Source: Clostridium sp. AF15-31 (GTDB taxonomy: Bacteria > Bacillota > Clostridia > Lachnospirales > Lachnospiraceae). From it: a stretch of 64,000 bases of DNA. A program made the translations under genes and the position numbers. Shown piece after piece: positions 54,558 to 63,120 of the stretch (position 1 is its first letter; each line of letters starts with the position of its first letter). Below the pieces are notes generated by a model. It saw only the letters and a program-made list of their open reading frames with translations, searched no databases and was not told the DNA's origin. Location: NCBI RefSeq assembly GCF_003461625.1, contig NZ_QTXL01000003.1:124001-188000 (forward strand), given 5' to 3'.

Positions 54558-55991
54558 TTATTTTAACAGTTCACGGAGCATCTGGTTTACGGATGCCGGA
54601 TCTGCCTTGCCCTTCATTGCTTTCATGGTCTGTCCAACCAATGCGCCAAGTGCTTTTTCTTTTCCGCCACGGAAGTCTTCGATTGCTTTTGGATTATTGG
54701 CAATAACTTCTTCTACGACCTTGCGGAGTGCACCTTCATCATTTACGGTGGCGAGTCCATGTTCTTTTACATAGCTTTCCGGTTCAATATCATCTGTAAA
54801 TATCTTCTCAAATACTTCCTTTGCGACATTGCTGTTGATGGCTTTCGCATCTACCATCTGTATCAGCTTTGCAAGGTGCTCTGCGCTAAACGACAACTCA
54901 TCTGCATCGATGGAATGTTCTTTCATCAGACGCATGGTCTCTCCCATCAGCCAGTTGGATACCTTCTTCGGATTTGCTCCGAGAGCGATCGTCTCCTCGA
55001 AAAGGTCTGCCATCTTCTTTGTATTTGTAATGATATCTATATCATAGTCTGGGATATCATACTCTTCTTTATACCGGATCTTCTTCTCATCCCGGAATTC
55101 CGGCTGACGGCTTCGGATCTCCTCCATCCACTCGTCACTGATCTGTACCGGTACAAGGTCAGGATCAGGGAAATAACGGTAATCCTGTGCATCCTCTTTG
55201 GAACGCATCGGATATGAATATTCCTTGGTATCATCCCATCTTCTGGTCTCCTGTACAACCTTTTCTCCTGCTTCGATCAGATCGATCTGACGTTCTCTCT
55301 CATTCTCGATCGCGTGAGCGATAGCCTTGAATGAGTTCAGGTTCTTTGTCTCTGTTCTTGTTCCGAATTCTTCTGCTCCGACTTCACGAACAGACAGGTT
55401 GACATCGGCACGCATCGAACCTTCATTTAACTTACAGTCTGATGCTCCGAGATACTGGATGATCAGACGTAATTTCTCAAGATAAGCAATTACTTCTTCC
55501 GCAGAACGCATATCCGGCTCAGATACGATCTCGATCAGAGGTACACCGGAACGGTTGAAATCGACCAGTGAACTGTCTGTATATGGATCATGTACCAGTT
55601 TTCCTGCATCCTCTTCCATATGGATCTCATGGATCCTTACGAATTTCTTCTTGCCCTCTACTTCGATCTCTACCTTTCCGTTTCTGCAGATTGGGTAGTA
55701 CAGCTGAGAGATCTGATAGTTCTGTGGGTTATCCGGATAGAAATAATTCTTACGGTCAAATTTACAGTTCTGTGTGATCGTACAGTTGGTTGCAAGACCG
55801 ACAGCAACTGCTTTTTCTACTACCCCTTTATTCAGTACCGGAAGGGAACCCGGCATACCGGTACAGACCGGACATGTATGTGTATTCGGTGCACCACCAA
55901 ATGCGGTACTGCAGCCGCAGAATATCTTCGTCTTTGTCGCAAGCTCTACATGAACCTCCAGACCGATCACGGTTTCGTATACTTTACTCAT
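54558..55991 (-). CDS. gatB: Aspartyl/glutamyl-tRNA amidotransferase subunit B
   Basis: A 477-residue protein with Y-E-T-V-I-G-L-E-V-H-V-E-L at the start, C-P-V-C-T-G-M-P-G and N-Y-F-Y-P-D-N-P-Q-N-Y-Q-I-S-Q, and a C-terminal YqeY-like helical domain ending L-R-E-L-L-K. GatB binds the misacylated Glu-tRNA(Gln) or Asp-tRNA(Asn), phosphorylates it and receives ammonia from GatA. It follows gatA by 1 bp. Confidence 0.97.
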   Translation of the reverse strand: MSKVYETVIGLEVHVELATKTKIFCGCSTAFGGAPNTHTCPVCTGMPGSLPVLNKGVVEKAVAVGLATNCTITQNCKFDRKNYFYPDNPQNYQISQLYYPICRNGKVEIEVEGKKKFVRIHEIHMEEDAGKLVHDPYTDSSLVDFNRSGVPLIEIVSEPDMRSAEEVIAYLEKLRLIIQYLGASDCKLNEGSMRADVNLSVREVGAEEFGTRTETKNLNSFKAIAHAIENERERQIDLIEAGEKVVQETRRWDDTKEYSYPMRSKEDAQDYRYFPDPDLVPVQISDEWMEEIRSRQPEFRDEKKIRYKEEYDIPDYDIDIITNTKKMADLFEETIALGANPKKVSNWLMGETMRLMKEHSIDADELSFSAEHLAKLIQMVDAKAINSNVAKEVFEKIFTDDIEPESYVKEHGLATVNDEGALRKVVEEVIANNPKAIEDFRGGKEKALGALVGQTMKAMKGKADPASVNQMLRELLK

Positions 55992-55992
55992 C

Positions 55993-57465
55993 TTACAGAC
56001 CCCTTTCTGCTACAGCGGCAGGCTGCTTGTACTCTCTTGTCTGCTCAAATGCATATGCCGCCTGAATGATTGCTTTCTCGTTAAATGCATCTCCTACCAT
56101 CTGGACACCGATCGGCATGCCGTCTTTGTCGTACCCGCATGGAAGGGAAATACCCGGAAGTCCTGCAAGGTTAACCGGAACGGTGTATACATCGCCCAGA
56201 TACATCTTGATCGGATCGGATAAGGATTCACCCATGGTCAGTGCAGTTGTAGGTGCAACCGGACCGAGGATGATATCGTATTTTGCAAATGCTTTATCAT
56301 AAGCCTGTTTGATCAGGGCTTTTACCTTAAGTGCTTTTACATAGTATGCATCATAGTAACCGGATGACAGGGTAAAGGAGCCTAACATGATACGTCTCTT
56401 TACTTCTGCGCCGAAGCCTTCGGAACGTGTCTTCTTATACATGTTGTGAAGGTCTGTGTACTCTGCTGTACGATAGCCGTATTTTACGCCGTCGAAACGT
56501 TCCAGATTCGAGCTTGCCTCTGCGGATGCAATGATATAATATGCAGGAATTGCATATTCTACCATACCAAGGTCAAATTCTTCCACGATCGCACCTTTTT
56601 CTTTTAACACTTCAGCTACATGGTACACGGCATCCTTGATCTCAGGATCCAGCCCTTCTGTGAAATAGTCCTTTGGAAGTCCGATGCGCATACCTTTTAC
56701 ATCGTCCTTTAATGCGCTTGTAAAATCATTATCCGTACGTTCTACAGATGTAGAATCTTTCTTATCATACTGGGAAATGATCTCTAATATCGTTGCACAG
56801 TCTGTTACATCCTTTGCAAGTGGTCCAATCTGGTCAAGAGATGAACCATATGCAACCAGACCGTATCTGGATACTCTGCCGTAAGTTGGCTTGATTCCTG
56901 TTACACCACAAAATGCTGCCGGCTGGCGGATCGATCCACCGGTATCGGAACCGAGTGCACACGGTACTTCTTCTGCTGCAACAGCGGCTGCTGATCCACC
57001 GGAAGAACCACCCGGAACTTTATTTGTATCCCATGGATTCTTTGTCTCGCCATAATAAGAAGTCTCGGTTGTACTTCCCATCGCGAACTCATCCATATTT
57101 GTCTTGCCTACGATCACGGCTCCTGCTTCCATTAATTTCACAACAGCATCTGATGTATAGGTCGGTACGAAGTTTGATAAGATCTTGGATGCGCAGGTGG
57201 TAAGTACACCGTTCTGACACATATTATCCTTGATCGCGATCGGCACACCTGCCAACGGACCTGTCAGCTCGCCGCTGTCGATCTTCTTCTGTATTTCTTC
57301 TGCCTGTTTGAATGCACCTTCTTCATCTACGGTGATAAAACAGTTATATTCTTTGTCGTATGTCTTTATATTCTCGATGCAGGCTTTGGTTGCTTCCATA
57401 ACGGAGATCTCTCCGGCCTTGATCTTCTTTCCAAGCTCTACTGCTGTCATCCTCATCATATCCAA
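55993..57465 (-). CDS. gatA: Aspartyl/glutamyl-tRNA amidotransferase subunit A
   Basis: A 490-residue amidase. The Lys-Ser-Ser catalytic set is at K79 (A-I-K-D-N), S154 (G-G-S-S-G-G-S) and S178 (D-T-G-G-S-I-R). It releases ammonia from glutamine for GatB. The frame opens with TTG at 57465, 8 nt after GGAGGT; the ATG two codons on would leave 14 nt, so the TTG is the better start. It lies 13 bp after gatC. Confidence 0.97.
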   Translation of the reverse strand: MDMMRMTAVELGKKIKAGEISVMEATKACIENIKTYDKEYNCFITVDEEGAFKQAEEIQKKIDSGELTGPLAGVPIAIKDNMCQNGVLTTCASKILSNFVPTYTSDAVVKLMEAGAVIVGKTNMDEFAMGSTTETSYYGETKNPWDTNKVPGGSSGGSAAAVAAEEVPCALGSDTGGSIRQPAAFCGVTGIKPTYGRVSRYGLVAYGSSLDQIGPLAKDVTDCATILEIISQYDKKDSTSVERTDNDFTSALKDDVKGMRIGLPKDYFTEGLDPEIKDAVYHVAEVLKEKGAIVEEFDLGMVEYAIPAYYIIASAEASSNLERFDGVKYGYRTAEYTDLHNMYKKTRSEGFGAEVKRRIMLGSFTLSSGYYDAYYVKALKVKALIKQAYDKAFAKYDIILGPVAPTTALTMGESLSDPIKMYLGDVYTVPVNLAGLPGISLPCGYDKDGMPIGVQMVGDAFNEKAIIQAAYAFEQTREYKQPAAVAERGL

Positions 57466-57478
57466 TGTCCGTTACCTC

Positions 57479-57766
57479 CTAATCAAATGTTCTTGGCACC
57501 TTATAGCAGCCATCTTTCTGCTCCGGTGCATTTGACAGCATATTCTCTCTGTCGTCGCCATTTGTTACTTCATCTTCACGGAATACATTATTATAAGAAA
57601 ATGTATGGCTCATTGCTTCCACATTCTCAGTGTCCAGTTCGTTTAACTTACTTACATAGTCAAGCATATCTGACATATCTTTCTTTGCCTGCTCCTTCTC
57701 CTCATCGGAAAGCTCAAGCTTCGCCAGAATACCTACATAATCGATTGTTTCGTCTGTAATAACCAT
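57479..57766 (-). CDS. gatC: Aspartyl/glutamyl-tRNA amidotransferase subunit C
   Basis: A 95-residue protein: I-D-Y-V-G-I-L-A-K-L-E-L-S-D-E-E-K-E, then L-D-Y-V-S-K-L-N-E-L-D-T-E-N-V-E and the C-terminal R-E-D-E-V. The ATG at 57766 has AAGGAGA upstream; a longer frame to 57805 enters structured element D and is not family-like. GatC clamps GatA and GatB together. It is the first gene of gatCAB. Confidence 0.95.
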   Translation of the reverse strand: MVITDETIDYVGILAKLELSDEEKEQAKKDMSDMLDYVSKLNELDTENVEAMSHTFSYNNVFREDEVTNGDDRENMLSNAPEQKDGCYKVPRTFD

Positions 57767-57792
57767 GGTATGTCTCCTTGTCTGGGTTTTAT

Positions 57793-57993
57793 TAGGCAAT
57801 TGCAATACTACTCTTTACTATGTTTGGATACTTTTGACCTTACCAATCAGGGGACGCTTTCGCTCATTTCGGTCTGCAGCGGTACTAAGATGTCGCTTAT
57901 GCGCCATCTAAGGACCGGCGACCTCAAATGCCCCTGTATTAGTAAGTCAAAGTATCCAAACAACATTCAGACTATTGTTTTCGCAATTGCCTA
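57793..57993 (-). repeat. Structured leader element D upstream of gatC
   Basis: TAGGCAATTGC (57793-57803) pairs with GCAATTGCCTA (57983-57993); TGTTTGGATACTTTTGAC (57821-57838) pairs with GTCAAAGTATCCAAACA (57946-57962). Read on the minus strand, the core (about 57842-57942) holds CATTTGAGGTCGCCGGTCC, GATGGCGCATAAGCGACATC, TTAGTACCGCTGCAG and GAGCGAAAGCG, about 80-85% identical by eye to element E. It ends about 25 bp before the gatC start. Confidence 0.85.
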
Positions 57994-58061
57994 CTATTAT
58001 TTATAGTACCACAAAATTAGTTAGAGTGTACCACATAACTCCGTTGTTTGCAAGTCTACAT

Positions 58062-58091
58062 AAAAAGGAAGGCATACTGCCTTCCTTTTTT
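58062..58091. terminator. Bidirectional terminator between icd region and gatC
   Basis: AAAAAGGAAGGCA, loop TAC, TGCCTTCCTTTTTT: a strong short hairpin with T-runs on both strands. Confidence 0.8.
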
Positions 58092-58124
58092 CTGTCTTTG
58101 TAGCCATTCACACCTCATCATATG

Positions 58125-58160
58125 CAAAGAGGAGTGTGATGAAAACCACACTCCTCTTTG
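58125..58160. terminator. Second hairpin at the end of the candidate small RNA
   Basis: CAAAGAGGAGTGTG pairs perfectly with CACACTCCTCTTTG around an 8-nt loop. On the minus strand no T-run follows directly, so this may be a stable 3' structure, with the 58062 hairpin as the real terminator. Confidence 0.6.
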
Positions 58161-58381
58161 TATTCTTCATAAAGAGTTTTATGCTGGTTGTCAGCCTCGA
58201 TATCCAGTTAAGATATCTAAATCGGCGTGGAAATCATTAAGTCCCCCACGTGGACTACAACCATATCCTGATTGCACGGCTCGATATCAATTAAGATATC
58301 TAATGAAATGGATTTTTTACCCTGCTCCATTTGCAGCCCAACTTTTTACGATGCTCTTTCATCGAGAATATCTCTATTCTT
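58125..58381 (-). ncRNA. Candidate small RNA between icd and gatC
   Basis: A strong promoter (58388-58416) directs minus-strand transcription that would end at the 58125-58160 or 58062-58091 hairpins, giving about 260-320 nt. The stretch has two related blocks, TTAGATATCTTAATTGATATC and TTTAGATATCTTAACTGGATATC (first 20 bases similar), and several short hairpins (CGAT...ATCG, GTGG...CCAC, GGCTG...CAGC). It also has a 37-codon frame from about 58325 (M-E-Q-G-K-K-S-I-S-L-D-I-L), without a clear ribosome site. No known RNA family is recognised. Confidence 0.45.
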
Positions 58382-58387
58382 ATATTT

Positions 58388-58416
58388 ATTATACTCAAAT
58401 CATATTATAAAAACAA
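58388..58416 (-). promoter_or_regulatory. Sigma-A-type promoter of the candidate small RNA
   Basis: On the minus strand TTGTTT (58416-58411) and TATAAT (58393-58388) are exactly 17 nt apart. It lies just past the icd stop and far (600 bp) from gatC. Confidence 0.65.
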
Positions 58417-58432
58417 CATTTTTATAGTTATT

Positions 58433-59641
58433 TTATAACATGCCCTCTAAGGTCTCACGGATTGCCTTGATGAAGTTCTCGCTGTTTAATACAGTTGGGT
58501 TCTCAAGGGTTGTGATAAGTGCAAGATCCTTTGTCATCTTTCCGGATTCGATCGTTGCGATCGTCGCTTTCTCAAGCTTGTTTGCGAAATCAACCAGAGC
58601 GTCGATGCCATCCAGTTCACCACGTTTTCTAAGTGCACCTGTCCATGCAAAGATTGTTGCAACAGAGTTTGTGGATGTTTCTTCACCCTTTAAGTGCTTG
58701 TAGTAGTGTCTCTGAACTGTTCCGTGTGCAGCTTCGTACTCATACTTTCCATCCGGAGAAACCAGTACAGATGTCATCATGGCCAGTGAACCAAATGCGG
58801 ATGAGATCATATCACTCATTACGTCACCATCGTAGTTCTTACATGCCCAGATGAATCCACCCTTGGATTTCATAACTCTTGCTACAGCATCATCAATCAG
58901 TGTATAGAAATATTCAATACCTGCTGCATCGAATTTCTCTTTGTATTCTTTATCAAAGATCTCCTGGAAGATATCTTTGAATGTATGGTCGTATTTCTTT
59001 GAGATCGTATCCTTGGTTGCAAACCAGATTGTCTGCTTGATATCCAGCGCATAGTTGAAGCAGCATCTTGCAAAGCTTTCGATTGACTTATTGATGTTGT
59101 GCTGTCCCTGGATCACACCCGGTCCGTCGAATTCATGGATCGTCTCTTTGATCACTGTACCATCTGCACCTGTAAATACCAGTTCAGCCTTACCGGCACC
59201 CGGAACCTTGATCTCTACGTTCTTATATACATCACCATATGCATGTCTTGCGATTGTGATAGGAGCCTTCCAGTTCTTTACACATGGCTCAATGCCCTTT
59301 ACGATGATCGGCGTACGGAATACAGTTCCGTCGAGGATAGCACGGATCGTTCCATTTGGGCTCTTCCACATTTCCTTCAGATCATACTCTGTCATACGTG
59401 CAGCATTTGGTGTGATTGTTGCACATTTAACAGCTACGCCATACTTCTGTGTTGCATATGCAGAATCAAATGTTACCTGATCATTTGTCTCATTTCTATA
59501 TTCAAGTCCCAGATCGTAATACTCGGATTTCAGATCGATAAATGGATAGATCAGTTCATCCTTGATCATCTTCCAGAGAATCCTGGTCATCTCATCTCCA
59601 TCCATCTCTACTAAAGGGGTAGTCATTTGAATTTTTTCCAT
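58433..59641 (-). CDS. icd: NADP-dependent isocitrate dehydrogenase
   Basis: A 402-residue enzyme of the eukaryote-like (type II) IDH group: [13 protein letters not shown] at the N-terminus, [10 protein letters not shown] substrate block, [11 protein letters not shown] and G-T-V-Q-R-H-Y near the NADP site. It decarboxylates isocitrate to 2-oxoglutarate in the TCA branch that supplies glutamate. A GGAGG site is 10 nt before the ATG. It stands alone between birA and the candidate small RNA. Confidence 0.95.
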   Translation of the reverse strand: MEKIQMTTPLVEMDGDEMTRILWKMIKDELIYPFIDLKSEYYDLGLEYRNETNDQVTFDSAYATQKYGVAVKCATITPNAARMTEYDLKEMWKSPNGTIRAILDGTVFRTPIIVKGIEPCVKNWKAPITIARHAYGDVYKNVEIKVPGAGKAELVFTGADGTVIKETIHEFDGPGVIQGQHNINKSIESFARCCFNYALDIKQTIWFATKDTISKKYDHTFKDIFQEIFDKEYKEKFDAAGIEYFYTLIDDAVARVMKSKGGFIWACKNYDGDVMSDMISSAFGSLAMMTSVLVSPDGKYEYEAAHGTVQRHYYKHLKGEETSTNSVATIFAWTGALRKRGELDGIDALVDFANKLEKATIATIESGKMTKDLALITTLENPTVLNSENFIKAIRETLEGML

Positions 59642-59753
59642 CTTGCTCGTTCCTCCATGTTCTTTTATTATAGTTCTAATTACTTACCTGTTTTTATACA
59701 CGCCTAGAATTATACATGAAAAATGTTACTATTTCCAGTTTTTTGAAAGTTTT

Positions 59754-60734
59754 TTACACATATCCGTAAATTCCGCGCACGGACACTTCCCCGGATATAA
59801 TGATCGACTCCTGTCCATCTTTATCCTTTACACGAAGTCCTCCATTTGGTGCAAGTCCGAGGGCTGTGTATTCTGTCCGGTTATATCCTTCGATCACATA
59901 GACCTGTTCATCCTTGTTCACAAGGATGGAATTATATTCATCCAGCATAAACTGAAGATCCTGACATTTGACAAATGCGTCATACAGCTCTTCAAAATGA
60001 TTTGCCACACTGGCGACCAGTTTGCTTCTGTCACAACCGGTTCCGTTTTCCAGCTTGATCGATGTCGCCTTATCTGCCAGTTCTTCCGGAAATTCCATCA
60101 TGGATACATTGATGCCGATACCTACAACTGCATATTTGATATCCATACCTTCCGAACTCATCTCTGTAAGAATGCCACAGATCTTCTTGCCGCCGACTAC
60201 AACATCATTCGGCCATTTGATCTGTGCCTGTAAGCCCGCTGTATCGGCAAGAGCACGCGCCGTTGCAAGTGCCGACAGGATCGTAAGTCTGGATACATTC
60301 TCGATCGGCACATCCGGACGGAGCAGAAATGTCATGGCTACGCTGGTTCCCTTCGGGGTGCTCCATGCCCTTCCTCTTCTTCCTCGTCCTGCATTCTGTT
60401 CGTTTGCAACAAACAACGCTCCGTGTGTTCCATCTGTCTCTCCTGCAAGCTTTGCCCGTATATTTGTGGAATCCGTCTCATCATAATAATACAGTTCTCT
60501 TCCGATCACCGATGTCGTGAGTGCTGCCTCTATCTTCTCTTTCGTAACGATATCCGGCTCTCCGACCAGCCGATAGCCTTTATTATTTACAGCATCTATA
60601 ATGTAGCCTTCTGCCTTTAAGGCATTGATGTTTTTCCAGACAGCGGTTCTTGAGACACCTAATTTCTCACAGATCGCCTGACCGGATATATAATCACTGC
60701 TTGTCCGAAGCAACGCAAGGATTTTTTCTTTCAT
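59754..60734 (-). CDS. birA: Bifunctional biotin-protein ligase and biotin repressor
   Basis: A 326-residue protein with an N-terminal winged helix (about 1-60, V-S-R-T-A-V-W-K-N-I), the biotinyl-AMP loop G-R-G-R-R-G-R at 116-122, K-W-P-N-D-V at about 167-172 and a C-terminal SH3-like domain. It attaches biotin to carrier proteins and in many species represses biotin genes. Start M-K-E-K-I-L-A-L-L is typical. It lies 3 bp after the upstream membrane-protein gene. Confidence 0.95.
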   Translation of the reverse strand: MKEKILALLRTSSDYISGQAICEKLGVSRTAVWKNINALKAEGYIIDAVNNKGYRLVGEPDIVTKEKIEAALTTSVIGRELYYYDETDSTNIRAKLAGETDGTHGALFVANEQNAGRGRRGRAWSTPKGTSVAMTFLLRPDVPIENVSRLTILSALATARALADTAGLQAQIKWPNDVVVGGKKICGILTEMSSEGMDIKYAVVGIGINVSMMEFPEELADKATSIKLENGTGCDRSKLVASVANHFEELYDAFVKCQDLQFMLDEYNSILVNKDEQVYVIEGYNRTEYTALGLAPNGGLRVKDKDGQESIIISGEVSVRGIYGYV

Positions 60735-60737
60735 GAT

Positions 60738-61208
60738 TTACCTTCTTTCTGTCTCACTTTCCTGATAAATTCCCATCTTCTTTAATAAATGATAATAGAT
60801 CGCATCGCACTTATCACGTTTTCCGCTGAACGGCAGTACGAATTGCTCTTTTCCTATATCGATCTTCAATATGTAATATGGCAAAAGCGGATCCGGAATG
60901 ACCAGATTCACATTTGTAATCTTCTCATATGGTGTATGATAAGATTTCTTTCCCTTTTCTATGATCAGTTCATCATCTTCAAAATGATAGGTCAGATCAA
61001 ATGCCGATTTTCGAAATGATGATTTCACCAGCACCAATCCGTATACTCCAAGTGCAAGACCAAATGCCAGCTTAAAAATACGACCACCGGTACTGCCATG
61101 GGATTTGATCATCAACAGGATAAATGCTGCTCCGATAACAACAAAAAATACACCAACCATCCGGTATGTAATTCTGGTTGCTCTGTTTTTCTTTACGGTA
61201 TGCTGCAT
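60738..61208 (-). CDS. Membrane protein with C-terminal PH-like (YcxB-type) domain
   Basis: A 156-residue protein with two transmembrane helices (about 15-35 and 44-62) and a C-terminal beta-rich part (F-E-D-D-E-L-I-I-E ... Y-E-K-I-T-N-V). This layout matches the small YcxB-like/bacterial PH-domain family of unknown function. It is the first gene of a two-gene unit with birA; its promoter is at 61247-61275. Confidence 0.7.
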   Translation of the reverse strand: MQHTVKKNRATRITYRMVGVFFVVIGAAFILLMIKSHGSTGGRIFKLAFGLALGVYGLVLVKSSFRKSAFDLTYHFEDDELIIEKGKKSYHTPYEKITNVNLVIPDPLLPYYILKIDIGKEQFVLPFSGKRDKCDAIYYHLLKKMGIYQESETERR

Positions 61209-61246
61209 GTGTTTTCCTCGTTCTTTCTATATATTTTCTGTTCTCT

Positions 61247-61275
61247 ATTATATTTTCTACAGTCATAAAAAGCAA
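61247..61275 (-). promoter_or_regulatory. Promoter of the YcxB-like gene and birA
   Basis: On the minus strand TTGCTT (61275-61270) and TATAAT (61252-61247) are 17 nt apart; the leader is about 35 nt. Confidence 0.65.
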
Positions 61276-61336
61276 GCCGGAGTAAACATGACATTTTGCA
61301 CTAAAACCCCCGACAAAAAACATGATTTTTACCAGA

Positions 61337-61365
61337 TTGATTTTTCTTATAAAAAGAAGTAATAT
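61337..61365 (+). promoter_or_regulatory. Promoter of the second MATE gene
   Basis: TTGATT (61337-61342) and TAATAT (61360-61365) are 17 nt apart. Transcription would start near 61372, placing element E whole in a leader of about 220 nt. Confidence 0.6.
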
Positions 61366-61390
61366 CCAGTATGCATTTAGAATATGGAAA

Positions 61391-61566
61391 TCGTTGCGGG
61401 CAGTTTATTTAATAGAATCATACGACTTGCCAATACAGGGACATTTGAGTCCGCCGGTTCTCGATGGCGCATAAGCGGCATCTTAGTACCGCTGCAGGAC
61501 TCAACGAGCGGAAGCGTTCCCTGTTGGCAATGTCAGTATGATTCGTAAATAAACTGTTCGCAACGA
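61391..61566 (+). repeat. Structured leader element E upstream of the MATE gene
   Basis: TCGTTGCG (61391-61398) pairs with CGCAACGA (61559-61566); CAGTTTATTT (61401-61410) pairs with AAATAAACTG; AGAATCATAC pairs with GTATGATTC. The core (about 61430-61530) has CATTTGAGTCCGCCGGTT, GATGGCGCATAAGCGGCATC, TTAGTACCGCTGCAG and GAGCGGAAGCG, like element D. The outer arms are unrelated in sequence to those of D but pair equally well. Confidence 0.85.
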
Positions 61567-61593
61567 CTAAACTAACACAAGGAGGTAAAATCA

Positions 61594-62997
61594 TTGAAAA
61601 ACTTACTGAAAAAAATTAACGGTTCCAAGGATCTGACTGAAGGCAATCCTATGAAACTGATCTTGAACTTTGGACTGCCATTATTATTTGGGCTTTTATT
61701 CCAGCAATTTTATAACATGGTCGATACGATCATCGTTGGTAAATTTCTGGGTGTCGATGCACTTGCAGCCGTCGGCTCAACCGGATCGATCAACTTTATG
61801 ATACTCGGTTTCTGCATCGGTATCTGCAATGGTTTTGCCATCCCGGTTGCTCAGGCCTTTGGAGCAAAGGACACTGATAATATGAAGAAGTACATTACAA
61901 ACTGTGTCTGGGCTTCGATCTTCTTCGCTGCCGTTATGACAGTTGCAGTCGGAATTCTTACCAGAAATATTCTGATCTGGATGAAGACACCGGACAGCAT
62001 CCTGGATCAGGCATTTATCTACATATTTATTATATTTATGGGAATACCTGCAACCTTTCTTTATAATATGGTTTCCGGTATCCTGCGTTCTCTCGGCGAC
62101 AGTGTAACCCCTGTTGTCTGTCTGATCGCATCCTCCCTGTTAAATATCGTACTGGATATCCTGTTAGTTCGTCCGATGGGTGTCGCCGGTGCTGCTGTTG
62201 CAACCGTTGTTGCACAGGCAATCTCCGGTGTCGGCTGTCTGATCTATATGTGTAAGAAACTCGGATATCTTCATTTTACAAAACAGGACTGGGCATTTAG
62301 TATGCGCCACTGTCTGACCTTATGCGGTATGGGTGTTCCGATGGGGCTTCAGTACTCGATCACAGCGATCGGCAGTGTTATTCTTCAGGCTGCAGTTAAT
62401 TCGATGGGTGAATCCGTTATCGCTGCCGTATCCGCCGGAACAAAGATCTCCATGTTCCTCTGCTGTCCGTTTGATGCCATGGGATCGACAATGGCAACCT
62501 ACGGCGGACAAAATGTCGGTGCTAAGAAAATGGATCGTGTGGATGCCGGCTTAAAGGCATGTATCAAACTCGGTATTGCCTATGCGATTCTTGCATTTGT
62601 ATTTATCCTGTTATTCGGCAAGAATCTGGCACTGCTTTTCCTGGATGCAGAAGAGACAGAGATCATCAAGCTTGTATATTATTTCCTGCTTGGCAACTCC
62701 GGAGCTTACATCCTGCTTGCCCTTGTAAATATCGTCCGGTTTATGATTCAGGGACTCGGCTACTCCGCCTTTGCCGTTATCGCAGGTATCTGTGAAATGG
62801 TTGCCCGTACGATCGCAGGCTTTATCCTGGTACCAAAATTCGGTTATGTCTTTGTAGCACTCGGCAGTCCGCTCGCATGGATATTTGCAGATATTTTCCT
62901 GATTCCTGCCTATATCTATGTTGTAAAACGTCTTCGCCGCAAGTTCGGTCAGGAGACCCCGGCGATGCTGAAGCGTTGTCAAAAGAGCCTTGCATAA
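61594..62997 (+). CDS. MATE-family exporter
   Basis: A 467-residue protein with about twelve transmembrane helices, opening T-E-G-N-P-M-K-L-I-L-N-F-G-L-P-L-L-F-G, then F-Y-N-M-V-D-T-I-I-V-G-K-F-L-G-V-D-A-L-A-A-V-G, the usual MATE block. The frame starts with TTG at 61594, 7 nt after GGAGGT, and this is the best start. The substrate is unknown. It is one of two plus-strand genes and has a long structured leader, which suggests control of expression through the RNA. Confidence 0.92.
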   Translation: MKNLLKKINGSKDLTEGNPMKLILNFGLPLLFGLLFQQFYNMVDTIIVGKFLGVDALAAVGSTGSINFMILGFCIGICNGFAIPVAQAFGAKDTDNMKKYITNCVWASIFFAAVMTVAVGILTRNILIWMKTPDSILDQAFIYIFIIFMGIPATFLYNMVSGILRSLGDSVTPVVCLIASSLLNIVLDILLVRPMGVAGAAVATVVAQAISGVGCLIYMCKKLGYLHFTKQDWAFSMRHCLTLCGMGVPMGLQYSITAIGSVILQAAVNSMGESVIAAVSAGTKISMFLCCPFDAMGSTMATYGGQNVGAKKMDRVDAGLKACIKLGIAYAILAFVFILLFGKNLALLFLDAEETEIIKLVYYFLLGNSGAYILLALVNIVRFMIQGLGYSAFAVIAGICEMVARTIAGFILVPKFGYVFVALGSPLAWIFADIFLIPAYIYVVKRLRRKFGQETPAMLKRCQKSLA

Positions 62998-63028
62998 TAT
63001 ATTCTAATACAGATTTTTCTATATAATC

Positions 63029-63110
63029 AAAAAACCATACCGGCAGCATATATATTTTTTATGTGATTTACCTATTCACCCAAATATATATGCTGTCGGT
63101 ATGGTTTTTC
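63029..63110. terminator. Bidirectional terminator between the MATE gene and purA
   Basis: AAAAAACCATACCG pairs with CGGTATGGTTTTT, and GCAGCATATATAT pairs with ATATATATGCTG. T-runs occur on both strands between the two convergent genes. Confidence 0.85.
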
Positions 63111-63120
63111 TTTTTATTTA

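Noticed and set aside
58190..58305. Two related 22-25-bp blocks around GATATCTTAA that could be a minimal CRISPR array
   Set aside because: Only two copies, spaced about 90 bp apart, with internal mismatches and no cas genes. They fit better as parts of the candidate small RNA.
59055..60486. Several 140-196-codon plus-strand frames opposite icd and birA
   Set aside because: All are complementary to conserved genes, have no ribosome sites and no familiar motifs.
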